Origin: Tridacna crocea
Taxonomy: Eukaryota; Mollusca; Bivalvia; Cardiida; Cardiidae
Reading direction: 5' to 3'
DNA length: 64,000 bases
Assembly (NCBI GenBank): GCA_943736015.1
Contig: OX031063.1
Location: 33,944,172-34,008,171 of the forward strand
Notes under the pieces: model-generated
Databases searched by the model: none
The model's input: the letters and a program-made list of their open reading frames with translations, nothing else
Told to the model about the DNA's origin: nothing
Translations under genes and position numbers: made by a program
Shown: one piece after another, positions 46,001 through 61,000 of the stretch
Layout of the letters: each line of letters starts with the position of its first letter
How positions within the stretch are numbered: position 1 is the stretch's first letter

Positions 46001-49000
46001 TTTAGACTTGTCCAAATTGAAAGAACTTGCAGACAACAAAATAAACATAACTCAAAAACTGAAGTTTGTTTCCAGCACGGAAGAAAACATTGTGGAAAAA
46101 GGAGAAAATGCTGGTTACCAGCATTTTCTCCTTTTCCCACAATGTTTTCAAAAGGTTTCTATCTCGGGTCGTAAAAACCAGGGATTGTTTGGTAAAGAGT
46201 TAAAGGATGAGCCTTTTTACAGTTACTATTCTGAATTTCCAAAAGAGTAAAGAATTTAGAAATAAAAGGTTGATGTAGAAAGAGCTTGATTAAGTGGAAC
46301 AATTTTTCTTTTCTTACTTAATTTATTGATATAATAGAAAACCAAAGAGTTAAGACCTGTTTAAACAGGCCGTGACAAAGTGGGCTGAATATTTACCCAT
46401 ATATCTGTGTCTAACATTTATGTTTTACAAATTTTTGGTGTAGGATGTTTCTGGGTTGCCCACACCTTTACTAGACTCGCCCATGTTCTCGGTCAGTATT
46501 GCATCCTGCAGATCTCCTGGTTGATTATGAATTTAAATATTCTTTTTTTTGTTGTTGTCTTTTTCTTTGTTTCTATTGCTGCATAGAATGGCTAGATTCA
46601 GTGTTTTATGTTGATGATGTTTTTTAAAATTGTCTGGTTCATATATTTTTTTTGTGCTTGGAATGGTATACAGTTTTGTTTCATTTGTTTTGTCCATTTT
46701 CCCAGTGAATGTCATAAATCTGGACTCCTTACCAAACAAATGAATTTCAGACTTGTCCAATTTGAAAGAATTACATGTAGCAGATGACAATAACTATATA
46801 TACCCGTGTATATTATCACGAGCAACAGACTTTTATATTGGCCCAAATTGACAGTATTTTCAGACAGCAGAATGAACATTTGAAAAATTTGTTATGGCAA
46901 GGGTAGAAAACATTATGGGAAAAGGAGAAAATGTGGTTACCAGCACTTTTCTCCTTTTTACACAATTTTTTTAAAAGGCTTGTTTCGCAGGGTCGTTAAA
47001 ACCTGGGATTGTTCAGGAAAGGGTTTAAAAAAAGATACCGTTTGTCTTTTGAAGGATAGAAATTACTTGGTGGAAAAGAGAAAATACTGATTGTTTGCAA
47101 TCATTTTCTCTTTTTCCCATTTTTTCTTCAGGGTCATTAAAAGTTGTTACTGTTTGGTAAAAAAATGAATGAATGTTTGATATACTGAGGGTATCATTTG
47201 CATACATAACTTGAAAGAATGATGTGCATAGCTTTAGATAACCCTTTCCCAAACAACCCCTTTTTTTCACAATGCTGAAAAAGAACACTTTTGAAAATAT
47301 TGTTGGAAAAGGAGAAAATGCTGGTTACCAGCATTTTCTCCTTTTCCAACAATGTTTTCTTCCCTCCTAGAACAAATTTAAATCTTTGGATCACATTAAT
47401 TTTGTTGTCTACAAATGCTCTCGATACAGAACAATCTAAAATTTTGTTGTTTGGTAAAGAGTTTAAACATCAGAATTGCAATAACAGAACTTTGAAAACA
47501 TATTTATCCAGCAAATACCTTTTGCTATCATGTTTTAACCTTTCATTTGGTAGTCTTATCATCTGCAGATAATTTGCCATCTGCAAGTGCTTTCAATAAT
47601 GACTTGCCTATCATTTGGGAAAAGACTTAATTTGTTTTTTGTTTTCTTATTTGTTCAGTGTTATTGATGTTTGAGTTCCATTTCAGTATTTTTTATATAT
47701 CTTTAGTTTATGTTTGTCACTGTATTTGTAATTACTCTGATATTCAAAGCAATCTGATGCTGATGTGCTGAGACTGACTCCATTCTGATAGAACATCTGA
47801 AAGTTTTCAAAATAAGTTATTGATTATAAATGTTGCTTTCCATTTTTGTTGGGTAATCCAGAGCTTGCTTGCCTTGCTTGCTTAATTTGCATGACCTTTA
47901 ACGAGTATATAACAATAGCCTCATAGGAAAAAAGCCTTAATGACAAACAAATGCCATAGGACAATTTTGAACATCTGGATTGACAAGTATATGTTGTGCA
48001 CTCCTCCTTTTCAAAATGTTTTCTAAAACTGCAGGACTACTTATATTTTATCTAAATATAGTAAACATGCCAAATAGTAAGAATATACACACATTGTAAA
48101 ACATCATAAGAATTCTACCTGTTTTTCGGTTGAGGGCATTAGGCTTTTTTCTTCTGGAGCTTTGTCCATACCCAGTTTTATTTGCTGTTTAAATCACATA
48201 CATGGGCCCATTACTTTGTATGTGTTACCTGTTCACTGGAATGAACAAGGATAATTGGAAATATGAAATAAGCAAAGATAAAACTGCAAGTTAAAGGCAG
48301 TATGAAATATTATTGAAAAAAAAAAGATGTAGTGGATCTTGTACTGTTTTGATGTAAGGTGAACCTGATCACTCTTACAGTTGTGTATGTTGTTTAACAT
48401 ATCCTGTATGAATATTCTCATTTTGCACATGTTTGTGTACCTGGAATTACTTTGACTTTAACCTGTGAAAAAGAGGATCAGAATTTCTGCATGTACCTAA
48501 CATTCCATATTTTTTTTCGCAAGCATCAACTTTGTACTTAATCTGACTTTTAGAAAAGAAAACTGTTTTTCTTATGACTGGTTTTGCAGTTAGACAGCTC
48601 TGGGTATGTTGTATTCACTGACAATTCTAAACTGTATTCTTAGTCTAAATCTAAATTTTGAATATAACACAATTTCTGATTGACAGAATCAGCTGGATTA
48701 GCAATTAAAAGTTGTTACTTTAAAATTTAGAAATTTTTGAGAATTAGATAAAGAATGCTTGTAAGAATAGTTGGTGAATATACTCCCTGGTTTAACTCTT
48801 ACCAAACAATCCCATGTTTTTACGACCTCTAGATAGAAGTCTCTTAAAAACATTGTTGGAAAAGGAGAAAGTGCTGGTAACCAGCATTTTCTCCTTTTCC
48901 CACAATGTTTTCTTACTGTTCCCTAAACAAATTTCAATTCTTGAGTTATGCTTATTTTGTCATCTGCAAGTGCTTTCAATTTGGATGAGTCTAAAATTTT

Positions 49001-52000
49001 GTCATTAGGTAAAGAGTTAAGTATTTGGATACCATGTATGTTTCTATCACTCTTTGTCAACTAGTACACATGCTCTTCTACTGAAATGAAGTTGCCTAGG
49101 CTCAGACTCCAGCAGGAGATTTTAACTCATTACCAAATGACATAATTTTTTATTAATCCATACTGGAAGCACTTGGAGAGAACAAAATCATCTTGACTCA
49201 AAAGTTGAAACTTGGGTTGGGAAGGGTAGAAAACCTTGTGGGAAAAGGAGAAAATGCTGGTTACCAGCATTTTCTCCTTTTCCCACAATCTTTTCTAAAG
49301 GCTTCTTTCTCAGGGGCGTCAAAAGTAGGGATTGTGTGGTAATGGGTTGACACACTGATTTTAGATGGCATCGGCCTGTGGTGTCATATTTAATATTATA
49401 TCAACAATGTAAACTGGATATTTATTATTTCAAAACGAACAAAGTCTTTAATACCTCACTTTAATCCTATTACAAATCAGTTAACAAAGTTAATAACCTA
49501 TTACCTAAATCATTATTGGCTGCTTGTTACTTAGGGATTGCATATTTTGCCGTTTACTCTGTTGTTGTGGTGCCTTACAAACAATGGTCTTTTCAAGCCA
49601 CTGCCTGCTATTTCTTGTAACCCTTTGCCAAATGATTTTGGACTTGTCCAAAATAAGCACATTTGCAGTTGACAGTGCTGCTCTGTTTAGTGCAAGCATA
49701 TTTTTCCTTTCCAAGTAAGTGTGTATTCAAAACGATTTTTCTTTAGTCATTAAGCAGGGGATTATGGGTAAAAGGATTTAACCCAAGCATGTCATTTTAC
49801 AACTTTAATTACCCATGTTGCCATTGCAGTTCAAGATTAGACTGCAATCTAATCTAATTAACCTATGCTGTCCACTTTTCCAGGATATTGTGGAGAAGAG
49901 AAACCTTGGGAGCTTATTCACCAACCATTCTCAGAAACATTCTTAGTCTTATTTGCCATGTATAAACAAAATGGTTTAGCCATTCAGAGGTATCGTTACT
50001 TTCAAATTTAGAAAATTCCAAAGAATAAAACTTGGAATGTTCTTTAGAATGGTTGGTGAACTTACTGTTATTTGGGTCATATTTATAGAATGGAAAATCT
50101 GTTGGATTTATTTTGAGCTGAAAAAGTAGAAAAAATAAAGGGTATGAAAGAGTTAACTGGAGAGAGAATTTAGATGAATTATTTGGCTATGACTTACTGA
50201 TCAGTCCTATGGTGTGATTTAGGTTGAGCCAGATTTTCGATTCATAATCCATTGCTTACTACGTTTACCTTCTGTAAAGTCTGATCTTGATCTATGCTGT
50301 CCATGTAAGTAAATAAATTTTTCACCAAATGGCAAAATTCTGGACCACATTGAGAGTATTTGAAGACAACAAAGTAAATGTAGTTATGAATTGATGACCT
50401 CTGTCTTTAATTGGGTAGAAAACACTATAGGAAAAGAAGAAAATGATTGTGACTAGAATCTTTTTCTTTTCCCCTTCTTCCTCAAGGTAGTGAAAACTTC
50501 CAGTTGTATGGAATAGTGTTAATGCAGACTACTAACTTAACCTATTACCACACAATCCCTACTTTTGACACCCCTGAGAAAGAAGCCTTTAGAAAACATT
50601 GTGGGAAAAGGAGAAATTAATGGTAACCAGCATTTTCTCCTTTTCCCACAATGTTTTCTACCCTTCATTAAACAAATTCCAAATTTTCAATCACTCTTAT
50701 TTTGTCGTCAGCAAATTTGGACCAGTTTAAGATATTGTCATGTGGTAATGGGTTAAAGCTTCATAAAGTACTCATCTTTAGAAAAACTGGGCTGCTTCAT
50801 GGTATTTTGCATGTACCAAATCTGACCTTTCTATTCCAGCGTTTTTAGCTCACCTGAGCACAACGTGCTCAAGGGGAGCTTTTAGGATCACCCGGTGTGC
50901 GTCGTCCGTCGTGCGTTGTCAACAATTCTTTAAACATCAACTCCTCCTAAACCGCTGGGCGGATTTGGACAAAACTTGGCAGGAATGTTCCTTTGGAGGT
51001 CCTCTTTAAAAATTGTTCACAGAATTTGATTCCATCAAAAACTCTGGTTGCCATGGCAACCAAATGGAATTTTTTAGCAAATTCTTTAAAAATCTTCTCC
51101 TCTGAAACCGCTGGTCGGATTTTGAAATAATTTCACAGATATGTTCCTTGGGTGACCCTTTTCAAAAATTGTTCGTGAAATTTTGATTCGTCAAAAAATG
51201 TGGCTCTGGTGAATGGGGGCTTCTTGCACTATACAGAAATGAAGGAATTCTTTAAAAATCTTCTCCTCTGAAACCGCTGGTCGGATTTTGAAATAATTTC
51301 ACAGACATGTTCCTTGGGTGACCCTTTTCAAAAATTGTTCGTGAAATTTTGATCCATCAAAAAATGTGGCTCTGGTGAATGGGGGCTTCTTGCACTATAC
51401 AGAAATGAAGGAATTCTTAAAAAATCTTCTTCTCTGAAACCGCTGGTCAGATTTTGAAATAATTTCACAGATATGTTCCTTGGGTGACCCTTTTAAAAAT
51501 TTGTTCGCGAAATTTTGATTGGCCAAGAAACATGGCTCTGGTGAATGGGGGCTTCTTGCACTATACAGAAATGAAGAAATTCTTAAAAATTCTTCTACTC
51601 TGAAACTGCTGGTTAGATTTTGAAATAATTTCACAGACTTGTTCCTTGGGTTACCCTTTTCAAAAATTGTTTGCGAAATTTTGATCGGTCAAGAAACATG
51701 GCTCTGGTGAATGGGGGCTACTTGCACTATACAGAAATGAAGAAATTCTTGAAAATTCTTCTCTGAAATGGCTGGACAGATTTTGAAATAATTTCACAGA
51801 GATGTTCCTTGGGTGACCCTTTTCTAAAACTGTTCGCGAAATTTTGATTGGCCAAGAAACATGGCTCTAGTGAATGGGGGCTACTTGCACTATATGGAAA
51901 TGAAGAAATTCTTGAAAATTCTTCTTCTCTGAAACCCGTGGTCAGATTTTAAAATAATCTGACAGAGATGTTCCTTGGGTGACCCTTTCCAAAAGCTGTA

Positions 52001-55000
52001 CATATAATTTTGATCCGTCAAGAAACATGGCTCTTGTGAATAGGGGCTACTTGCACTATACAGACATGATGAAATTCTTTAAAATTCTCTTTCTCTGAAA
52101 CCCCTGGTCAGATTTTGAAATAATTTCAGAGAGATGTTCCTTGGGTGACCCTTTTCAAAACTTGTTCGTAAATTTTGATCCATCAAGAAACATGGCTCTC
52201 GTGGATGCGGGCTACTTGCTCTTATACAGAAATGAAGAATTCTTAAAAATTCTTCTTTTTGAAACTGATGGTCAGATTTCAAAATGACTTTTACAGGTGA
52301 CCTTTTGAAAATTGCTTGGCAATATTATAAAATTGGTTCCAATGTTTCAATACCTCAAAAAAAAAAAAAAAAATAGACTATGGTCATCTCAAAAATTCAG
52401 GTGAGCGATCCAGGGCCATCTTGGCCCTCTTGTTTTCCATTTCCCTCTTTCTGTTTTCATTGTAGAAAATAATCTGGATTTTCATGAATGTTGAACAAAA
52501 TCCTTTGATTATGCATATTCTTCTTGTATATCATAATAAGAGACATCTTTATCTAGGTCTTGTGTCCAAAATCGTTGACTGGTAATTTACATCAATGACT
52601 TGTAAGTTCCTCAAGATTTCTTCACGGAGATTCTTAACTGTTTTATATTTGTAACCACACAATGCCGACTTTTGTCGACTCTTAAGAAGAAGTGTTTTGA
52701 AAACATTGTGGGAAAAGGAGAAAATGGTGGTAACCAGCATTTTCTCCTTTTCCCACAATGTTTTCTACTCAGTCAAGGGAAAGTTTCATTATTTGAGCAA
52801 CATTGAAATTGTCATCCGCTAATGTTTTGAATTTGGATGGGTGTAACATTTTGTCATATGGTAAAGAGTTAACCATTCTAACTAGTATTATTGAAAAGAA
52901 TAGGGTTAGAAAACCTTGTGAGAGGAGGCCTTTGGAAACTTTTAGGAGGAAAGGAGAAAAAGCTGGTCAGTGGCATTTTCTCCTTTTTCCACAATTTATT
53001 TCAACATTTTGAAGTACAAATTACATCATTCTAGTCTTGTATACAATAATTTTTACCTGGAAGTGCCTCCAATTTTGCACAAGTCTCAAACCTTGATCCA
53101 AACGACAGATATTTGGACTGGACCAAATGCAAAGCTTCTGCATACATTAAATTAAATCTTTTTAATATGATGATTCCTGACTTTGATAGGGTAGAAAATA
53201 TTGTTGGAAAATATTGTTGGAAAAGGAGAAAATGCTGGTACCCAGCACTTTCTCCTTTTCCCACAATGTTTTCTGTAGGCTACTTTCTCAGGGTCATTAA
53301 AAGTTGGGATTGTGTGGTAAAGAGTTAACCCAGTACCACACAATCCCTACTTTTGATACCCCTGAGAAAGAAGCCTTTTGAAAACACTGTGGGAAAAGGA
53401 GAAAATGCTGGTAACCAGAATTTTCTCCTTTTCCCACAGTGTTTTCTACCCTTCCCAGAACAAATTTCAATTTTTCAGTCACTTTTATTTTGTCGTCTGC
53501 AAATGCTTTCAGTTTGAACCAGTCTAAATTTTTCTCGTGTGGTAATGGGTTAAATTGCCTTGAGAAACAGTGCTTTTAAAAATATGCCTGGAGAAGAAGA
53601 AAATGCTGGTAACCAGCATTTTCTCATTTTCATGCAATGTTTTTTTCTTCCCTTTCAAGAAGAAAATCATCATTTCTTTCACATACAGTTTGTCTTCTGC
53701 AAATACTTTTGAAACTGGACAAATCTAAAATTTTGTCGTTTGGTAAAGAAATCTCTTTTGTCTTTAAGAGACACATTTCATCAAACAATAAAATTTTGAA
53801 AGTATTAATTTTGCAGACAATGTATTGAACATAGCTCAGATCATTGGTTCAGTCTTTGATAGGATAGAAAACAATGTGGGAAAAAGGAGTAAATGCTGGT
53901 TGCCAGCATTATCTCCTTTATCCACAATGTTTCAAAAACCGTATCGGGATTGTTTGGTAAAGAACTAAATGTAGTAAAATGGGTCTTATTTGTGTAATGT
54001 CCCGTTGTGATAATGTAGCCCTGTATCTCGTTTACATCTGAATCTACTTTTTTTTTTCCTATTTCAGAATTCCAGAGAAGAGGTTATCACTGCCACAGCC
54101 TATCTAGACCTGTTTTTACGGAAGATTACAGAACCTGCCCTGATCAAAGCATTTTTAAAGTTTATTTTTACAGAGAAAAATGATGAGATTGTTATCTTGG
54201 ATTCATTAATCACAAGAATAAACAGTAGTTCAAAGGTAAAATTTATTTCTATTCAAGCAAGATCTGTGAATATATACCAATATTTTGTGTTCAGGTTCGA
54301 TAAAAGATCTTAACACTTTTGTAGGAAGTAAAAACTGTTATAGCCAGAATATTGGCCATTTGGATCAAAGATCAGACTTCATGATTTTATTTTAATCATT
54401 TAGCAAAAAAGCCAATGTTTTTACAAGCCTAAGGAAGCAGATCTTTGAAAACATGGTAAGAGAAGGAGAAAAGAAGTTTGTAACCAGCAACTTTCCCCTT
54501 TTTCCTTAGTCAAAAATTCATAAACTGAGTTGCTTTCCCTTTATTATCTGCATGGTTTTTTCAGTGGAACAAATCTTATAATTTTGTTATTATTTTAACA
54601 TTGATTTTTCTATTACAGTTGTCCCTTGTTTCTCTGTCCTTATTTTACACCTTAGTGGATCTGAACTGTGAGGATGTCATGTTTGACCTTGTGTTCAAGT
54701 AAGTGTAAGATTTTTAGTTCTAGAGCATTTGTATTTATTGACTATCAGGCACTGTCCATTGTCAACAGTTTCTTTTTATATCATTCCTCCTTACTCTGTT
54801 AGAATAAAACTTAATACAAACTATACAAATGTGGTACTGCTTCAAAAGTGCTCTAGTTGTATAGATAGTTCACATGTCCTGTTTTTACAACTGAAAATTC
54901 AATATTTCAAAGTTCCTCAGAAATGAAAAGGTAAGAAATGGAGCAAATGGTGGTAACCAGCGTTTTCTCCTATCCCTTCACTTTTTTGTACTCTATCAAA

Positions 55001-58000
55001 CACAGAATTCATCATCTAAACAACATTAATTTTTCATCTGCATACGCTTTCAATTGGTCAAGTCTAAAATTAGGTTGAGAGGTTCAAGTCTAAAATTAGG
55101 TTGAGAGATTAAAGGAATTGAAACAGTATGTGTATTAGAAGTACCTCAAAAATTGTGAAAATCTCGACCCATGGGTGACCCTTTCTTTGATGGGTTGAAG
55201 TTTTAGCTTCTGTGTTCTTTAGGTGGGAAAGGGAAAATTTGGAACATCTTAATTTTTAAAATCACAAGGCCTAAAATTTTTTTGAAACTGCAGTTTGGGT
55301 TAGAAATTGCTCCACTCTAGGAATCATATACCCAACAACAAATAAACAATGATGATTCACAACATAACGTGTTTGTTGTAAAATGCACTCGTGAAATTGA
55401 GACTAAAATTACAACAATGTAAAAGTGGTTGAAAAAACAGAAAAAAGAGTTTGATGCAAGATAAGCAGGTAGGTAAATTTCTTGTATTTTCTCTGCTTTC
55501 AATTCCCATTATTGCAGAATGAGGCTAATGGAAAATCTCCATGTGGCTCATTGCCTTGATGCAACACTTAACTTTCTTCTTTTGTCTTTTCAGGCATTTG
55601 ATTCCATGCACCCATGTGATGGTGAGTCAGCGTCGTTCAGTTCGAGACCAGGATATCTATGGGAAAAGTGTGGAGAAATTCATGTCTTTACGACCCACAT
55701 GTTGTTTGCCAGAAATAGATAGCCCAAAACACAAGTAAGACTGCTTTGGTGTTGTGCTCTAAATGTTTGTATTAAGACTGCATATGATACTAGAGATTTT
55801 AACATGGGCATAGTTGATTTAGGTACCTTTGTTGTATTAGTATTTGTAACAAGGTTTTCATAATATCCAGATTAGCAGAATGGCAGGTGAAAAATGTTTA
55901 TTCTTTTCATTGTAAATCTCTTGTCAATCTTACCCTTTGTCATGCTATCCTGATTTCAAATGACCCTGAGATTGGATCAAGCCTTTTGAAAATATTGAGG
56001 AAAACAAGAGAAAATGCTTGTAACTAGCATTTTCTATTGTTCCTAAATTTTTTCTTTACTTTCACTAACAACCGACCTTGTTTGAACTATATGTGTCAAT
56101 TACATTATGATTATGTAGTCAGCAAAAGCTTTCGATTTGGATTTGTCGAAAATTTAATTATCAGGCAAGTAATTTATCGAATAACACCATAATATCTTGA
56201 ATGAAATGAACAATTTGACTCTTTAGATAAAAGGCCAGAACACAAACTGTCCTCTCTGATATTTTATTTAACTCTTTCCCAAACAAGCCCTGGTTTTTAC
56301 GTTTCTGCAGTACAAGTCTTTAGAAAACACTGTGGGAAAAGGAGAAATTGCTCATAACAAGCAGTTTCTCCTTTTTTCCACAGTGTTTTCTAGCCTATCG
56401 GAAAACTTTCTGCCATTCTTATCAAATTCAAAATTGTCATCTGCAAACACTTTGAGTTTGGGACAGTTTAAGATTTGTCATCTAGGAAAGGATTGAAAAA
56501 ATGTGAATAAAAAAGGTGAGGTAGCTTCATTTGAAATCATGGTGTCTGCTGTTGACAACCATATCAATTTTTCAGGAATTAGATTTCTTTTTTCCATCAT
56601 GCGGATGCAATCTAACTTACCACTTAAAATATCAAATTGATAAATAATTTGCTCTATGCAGTTAAGTTTGCCTTCTGTGCAGTATTTTGTTGTTTGCAAT
56701 TTATGAATACACAGTTATGCTTTTCCAATTTAATTTAATTATCTTATTTTTGTTTTTACATAGTAATGTTGTAAAGTATTCAGGATGAGACCAGACTGTG
56801 GAATGAAACAAACAGTATTTTCATTTTTATATAACATCATTAAAGTGTCTCTTGCTTTGGTATGATTTTGTTAATGCTTCATACACACACAAAAAAATGC
56901 AGTCATCGACCATACATGGCTTTTAGAAAAAAGTCAAAGTAGTGATCTCTGTTTAAGTCATGAATAGATATCAGAACTTTTTCGTTTTGTCAAAATGTGA
57001 TCATCAGAGATCTACTACTTGTAGGAAAGAGTTGTCCTCGGCGGAATACCGAGTTATCCTGGATGACAGAAATTTAACCTTTATTGTGCTAAATAAATGA
57101 AACTCTCAGTTTATTTTTATATCCTAAATACAGTCAAAACTGTCCTAAGCAGCCAACCAAGGGACAAGCCAAAAGTGGCTACATATGACAGTTGGCTGCT
57201 CAACACATGTAATGCTATTTCAAACTTATTTTCTTTAAAAGAAAAAAGGTCTTATTGTGGACAGCAATGATCAAAGATCAGACTGCATGTTGTGTGCAAT
57301 CTGATCCTGATCAATGCTATCAGCAAAAGGTCACTGAGTTGAACCTAGCAGTTATCCTTGTCTGTAATGACAGTATATACAGACAGCAAATTAAGTATGA
57401 GTCAGTTGTTGATTTGTCAATGTTATCTAATTTTATTTGTTGTCTGCAAATGCTATCAATTTTTACGAGTTTAAAATTTTGTTTTGTGTGTAAGTGTTCA
57501 GTTTATTATAGTTTTGATTTTCTTAAATTGTGTCCATATACATGTAATTTTGAAAGGAGCTATTTCATGCATGACTTTTGTTTTGTCAATTTGTGTATTG
57601 TGTTTAACACGTTGGCTTACAAGTTCTAGATAGATACATGTAGTAGAATCATTCATAACAATATCAGTATCATAACATTATATTTAAAACTTTGTAGTTG
57701 ATTGTAGTGGCCATATGGCTGTGGGTACATAGATGTAGTTGATTGTGGGGTCTGTCATGAAAACAGAGATTAGGCATTTCTTCACTAATTGGATTTCATT
57801 TATTCGAAGGAATTTATTATCTAGACTTCTTTATGGAGCACAATCAGTGACATGTTTACAGACAATATGAATAAAGATCAGACTTTTTAACTGCTATCAG
57901 AGAATGCAGTGCTTATTTAGAACTAAATAAAGAGCTACTTGTCTGTGTGCCATATTGTTTTCAAAAGCAGTCTGCTTCAAGTCCAGAAAAAGTCCCTTGC

Positions 58001-61000
58001 CTTAAACCTTTACCACACACTCCTATGAACTACATTGAATGAACTTGATATAGATGGCAAATTAAAAACATTGTAGGAAAAAAGGCAAATTACTCTCCTC
58101 CCATTAAAAGACATATTCCATTGTTTCAGAAAAGCTTGATAAAGTGTCTGCATTATTTAGCTCACCTGATAACAAAGTGCTAAACATGAGCTTTTGCTGT
58201 CATGCTTTGTCTGGCCTTCATCATGCGTTGTGCATCATCTGGTGTCAACTTTTACCTTGTGTACATTCTAGAGGCCCTATTTTCAGTCCGATAATCATGG
58301 AATTTGGTCAGAATGTTTGTCTTGGTGATACTTCAGACAATTTTGATAATGGGTCATGTCAGGTCAAAATCTTAGAAAAACCTTGGTACACTCTAAAGGC
58401 CACATTTTGAGTCCAATACTTGGTCAGCCTGTTTGTCTTGATATTACCTGGAATGAGGTTGAAAATGGGTCATGTTGAGTAAAAAAAAAAACCAAACTAG
58501 GTTCATAGGTCAAATCTTGGAAAAATGTGTAATTTCTTTAGAGGCCAAATTTTTAGTCCAATACTCTTGAAATTTGGTCAGAATGGTTGTCTTGATGATA
58601 TCTTATAATAATGTGTTTGAATATAGGTCATGGTAGATTAAAAACTAGGTCAAATCTCAGAAAAGTCTTGTATATACTTTAAGCCCCTGTCACACCAAAC
58701 TAGATCTAAGAACGTCTTTCCCTGTCCTGACATGATTGGAAAACGGGTTCCAGTCATGTTATTTTGGCCAGAAAATGCCTGAATCCCCCGTCTCACCAAA
58801 CCTGTTTATAGAGTGTCTTATCCCGTTCAAAAAAATTGAACAACAGGCTGTGATCAGGATAGGACGTGTAATTTCTGTTCGCAAAATACAAACACACTGC
58901 CAATTGATGACCGACTGTGCTGTGTCTCTAATAAGATCGTAGGCAGTTCTGTTGGTAGTACTGTACATCCATCTCATTTTGAGTTTGTTGTCATTCCATC
59001 TGATTTATTACAGGATGGGATGGATGGCAAAAAATGTTGAGCAGGCTCAAAGTTCTGGAGGACCCTTCCCATCCTAGACCGTCCATTAAGTTTGTAAACT
59101 TCTGTTTGGCAAAAATTTTTGGTACAAGTTTGGTATGAAGGGGATATTAGAGGCCACATGTTTTGTTTCAGTACTCTTGAAACTGGGTCAGAATGTTTGT
59201 CCTGATGATTTCGTAGACTAGATTGAAATTGCTTATATTAGATTAAAAACTTGGTCTTGAGGTCATTCCTCGGTAAAACCTTCTGTATTCCCACGCCGGC
59301 ACATTTTCTCAAATACTCGCAAAAAGGGGTCAGAATGTTTTTCTGGATAATTTCTACATGTTTGAAAATAGGCAATATTAAGGTAAAAAGTGGGTCATTA
59401 AGACATATTCAAGTCAAAGCTGGTGTTGTATACTATAAAGGCCTTATATGAAAGTGCAATACTGGGGTTCTGTGTGACCTAGTAGTACAGTGTAGGACTC
59501 GTGACTTGGAGGCCCCTGGTTTGAGTGTCACTGGCTCCATAGGGTTTTTTCACAGAAGTGTCCATTGGCAAGACACTTCACAGCCTAGCCTAGTTCTGGT
59601 GAAACTTAGGAAGACATGAATATGAGCTATTGTCGTGATATGACTGAAATAATGTTGAAAGCAGTGTAAAATACCATTCAGAGGAAATAAGGGTCCAATA
59701 ATAATGAGCATTTTTAGAATGTTTGTCTTGAGAAATTGGAAATGGGTCATATTTAATCAAAAGGCCGAGCTGAGAGAATTCAGGGCTATAATGGCCCTCT
59801 TGTCTCATTTTCCTACAATGTTTGCAAAAGCCTTCTCTGTCAGGGTTTTAAAACTCAGGATTGTGCAGTAAAGGGGTGAGTTAACTCTTTACCAAACAAC
59901 AAAATTTTAGACAGGTCCAAATTGAAAACACTTGCAGGTAACAAAATCAGCAGAAGTCAAATATTAAAAATTGTTTCCAGCAGGGTAGAAAACATGGTGG
60001 AAAAAGGAGAAAATGCTGGTTACCAGCATTTTCTCCTTTTCCCACAATGTTTCCAAAAGGCTTCTATCTCAGGGTCGTAAAAAGCAGGGACCGTATGGTA
60101 AAGGGTTAAGTTGGACTGTATTTGTATGCTATCTAGAACTTGTAGACAGTCTGCACATGGTGTTGTGAAGTGGTTTTGGTGTATTGTAGTCTTGGTGATT
60201 TGCCTGGCCTTCCCCACATTAGTGAAAATACTAACCAATCTAACAGTCGCAGCCCTGTTAAAAAGTTCTTTCGCAGAGATAAACAGCGAAATAAGATGCC
60301 AGAAGTTATCAGGTAAAGTAGACTCCTTACCAGACAAGGAAACTTTAGACTTTTTCAAGTTGAAAGTACATGTATTTGGTGAAATGTCACTCAACTGATT
60401 TAAATTGCATTTCAAAGGGTAGAGTTGAGCCCAGCAGCAGTCAGTATTGCACAGACCAGGGGGGTGCTGGTTTGAATCGCCAGCATAGTGCAGCTAATTT
60501 CTTTCATAGGGTTCGCTCATTACCAAACAAAAATAATTTAGGCTTGTCCAAATTGAAAGCATTTGCAGATGACAAATTTAACATGACTCAAAAAATAAAA
60601 TTTGTTTTGGGAAGGGTAGAAAACATTGTAGGAAAAGGAGAAAATGCTGGTTACCAGCATTTTCTCCTTTTAATACAATATTTTCAAAAGGCTTCCTTCT
60701 TATAGTCGTCAAAAGTAGGGATTGTGTGGTAATGGGCTATTGATAACCATTGTGACAGAATTCATTCCTTTATCACTGTTGATCATTGTCTTGATGATGG
60801 TAATATGGGTAAGCAGCCAGTAGCTTAGGAAGAATATTGTTTGAAGTATTTCAATCACTTTAGCCTTATTTGATACATTGTCTGCAAATGCTCTCAATTT
60901 GGATAAGTCTGAAATAGTTTTCTCTGATTTTGGATTAAGGAAAATTGGAGGATGGTAATTTGTGTTTTCCTTGTTGATACTGTACTGTATTGCAATAGGA

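Noticed and set aside
51395-52282. Minus-strand open frames with repeated FFKNSFISV-like peptides
   Set aside because: They come from the 166-bp tandem array of the long TAGCTCACC repeat; no start or splice context and no protein family.
22223-60705. Many short open frames with the recurring peptide ENIVGKGENAGYQHFLLFPQCF
   Set aside because: They are translations of the 67-bp palindrome of the TTAA MITE and appear wherever a copy is well preserved, in both orientations. They are not genes.
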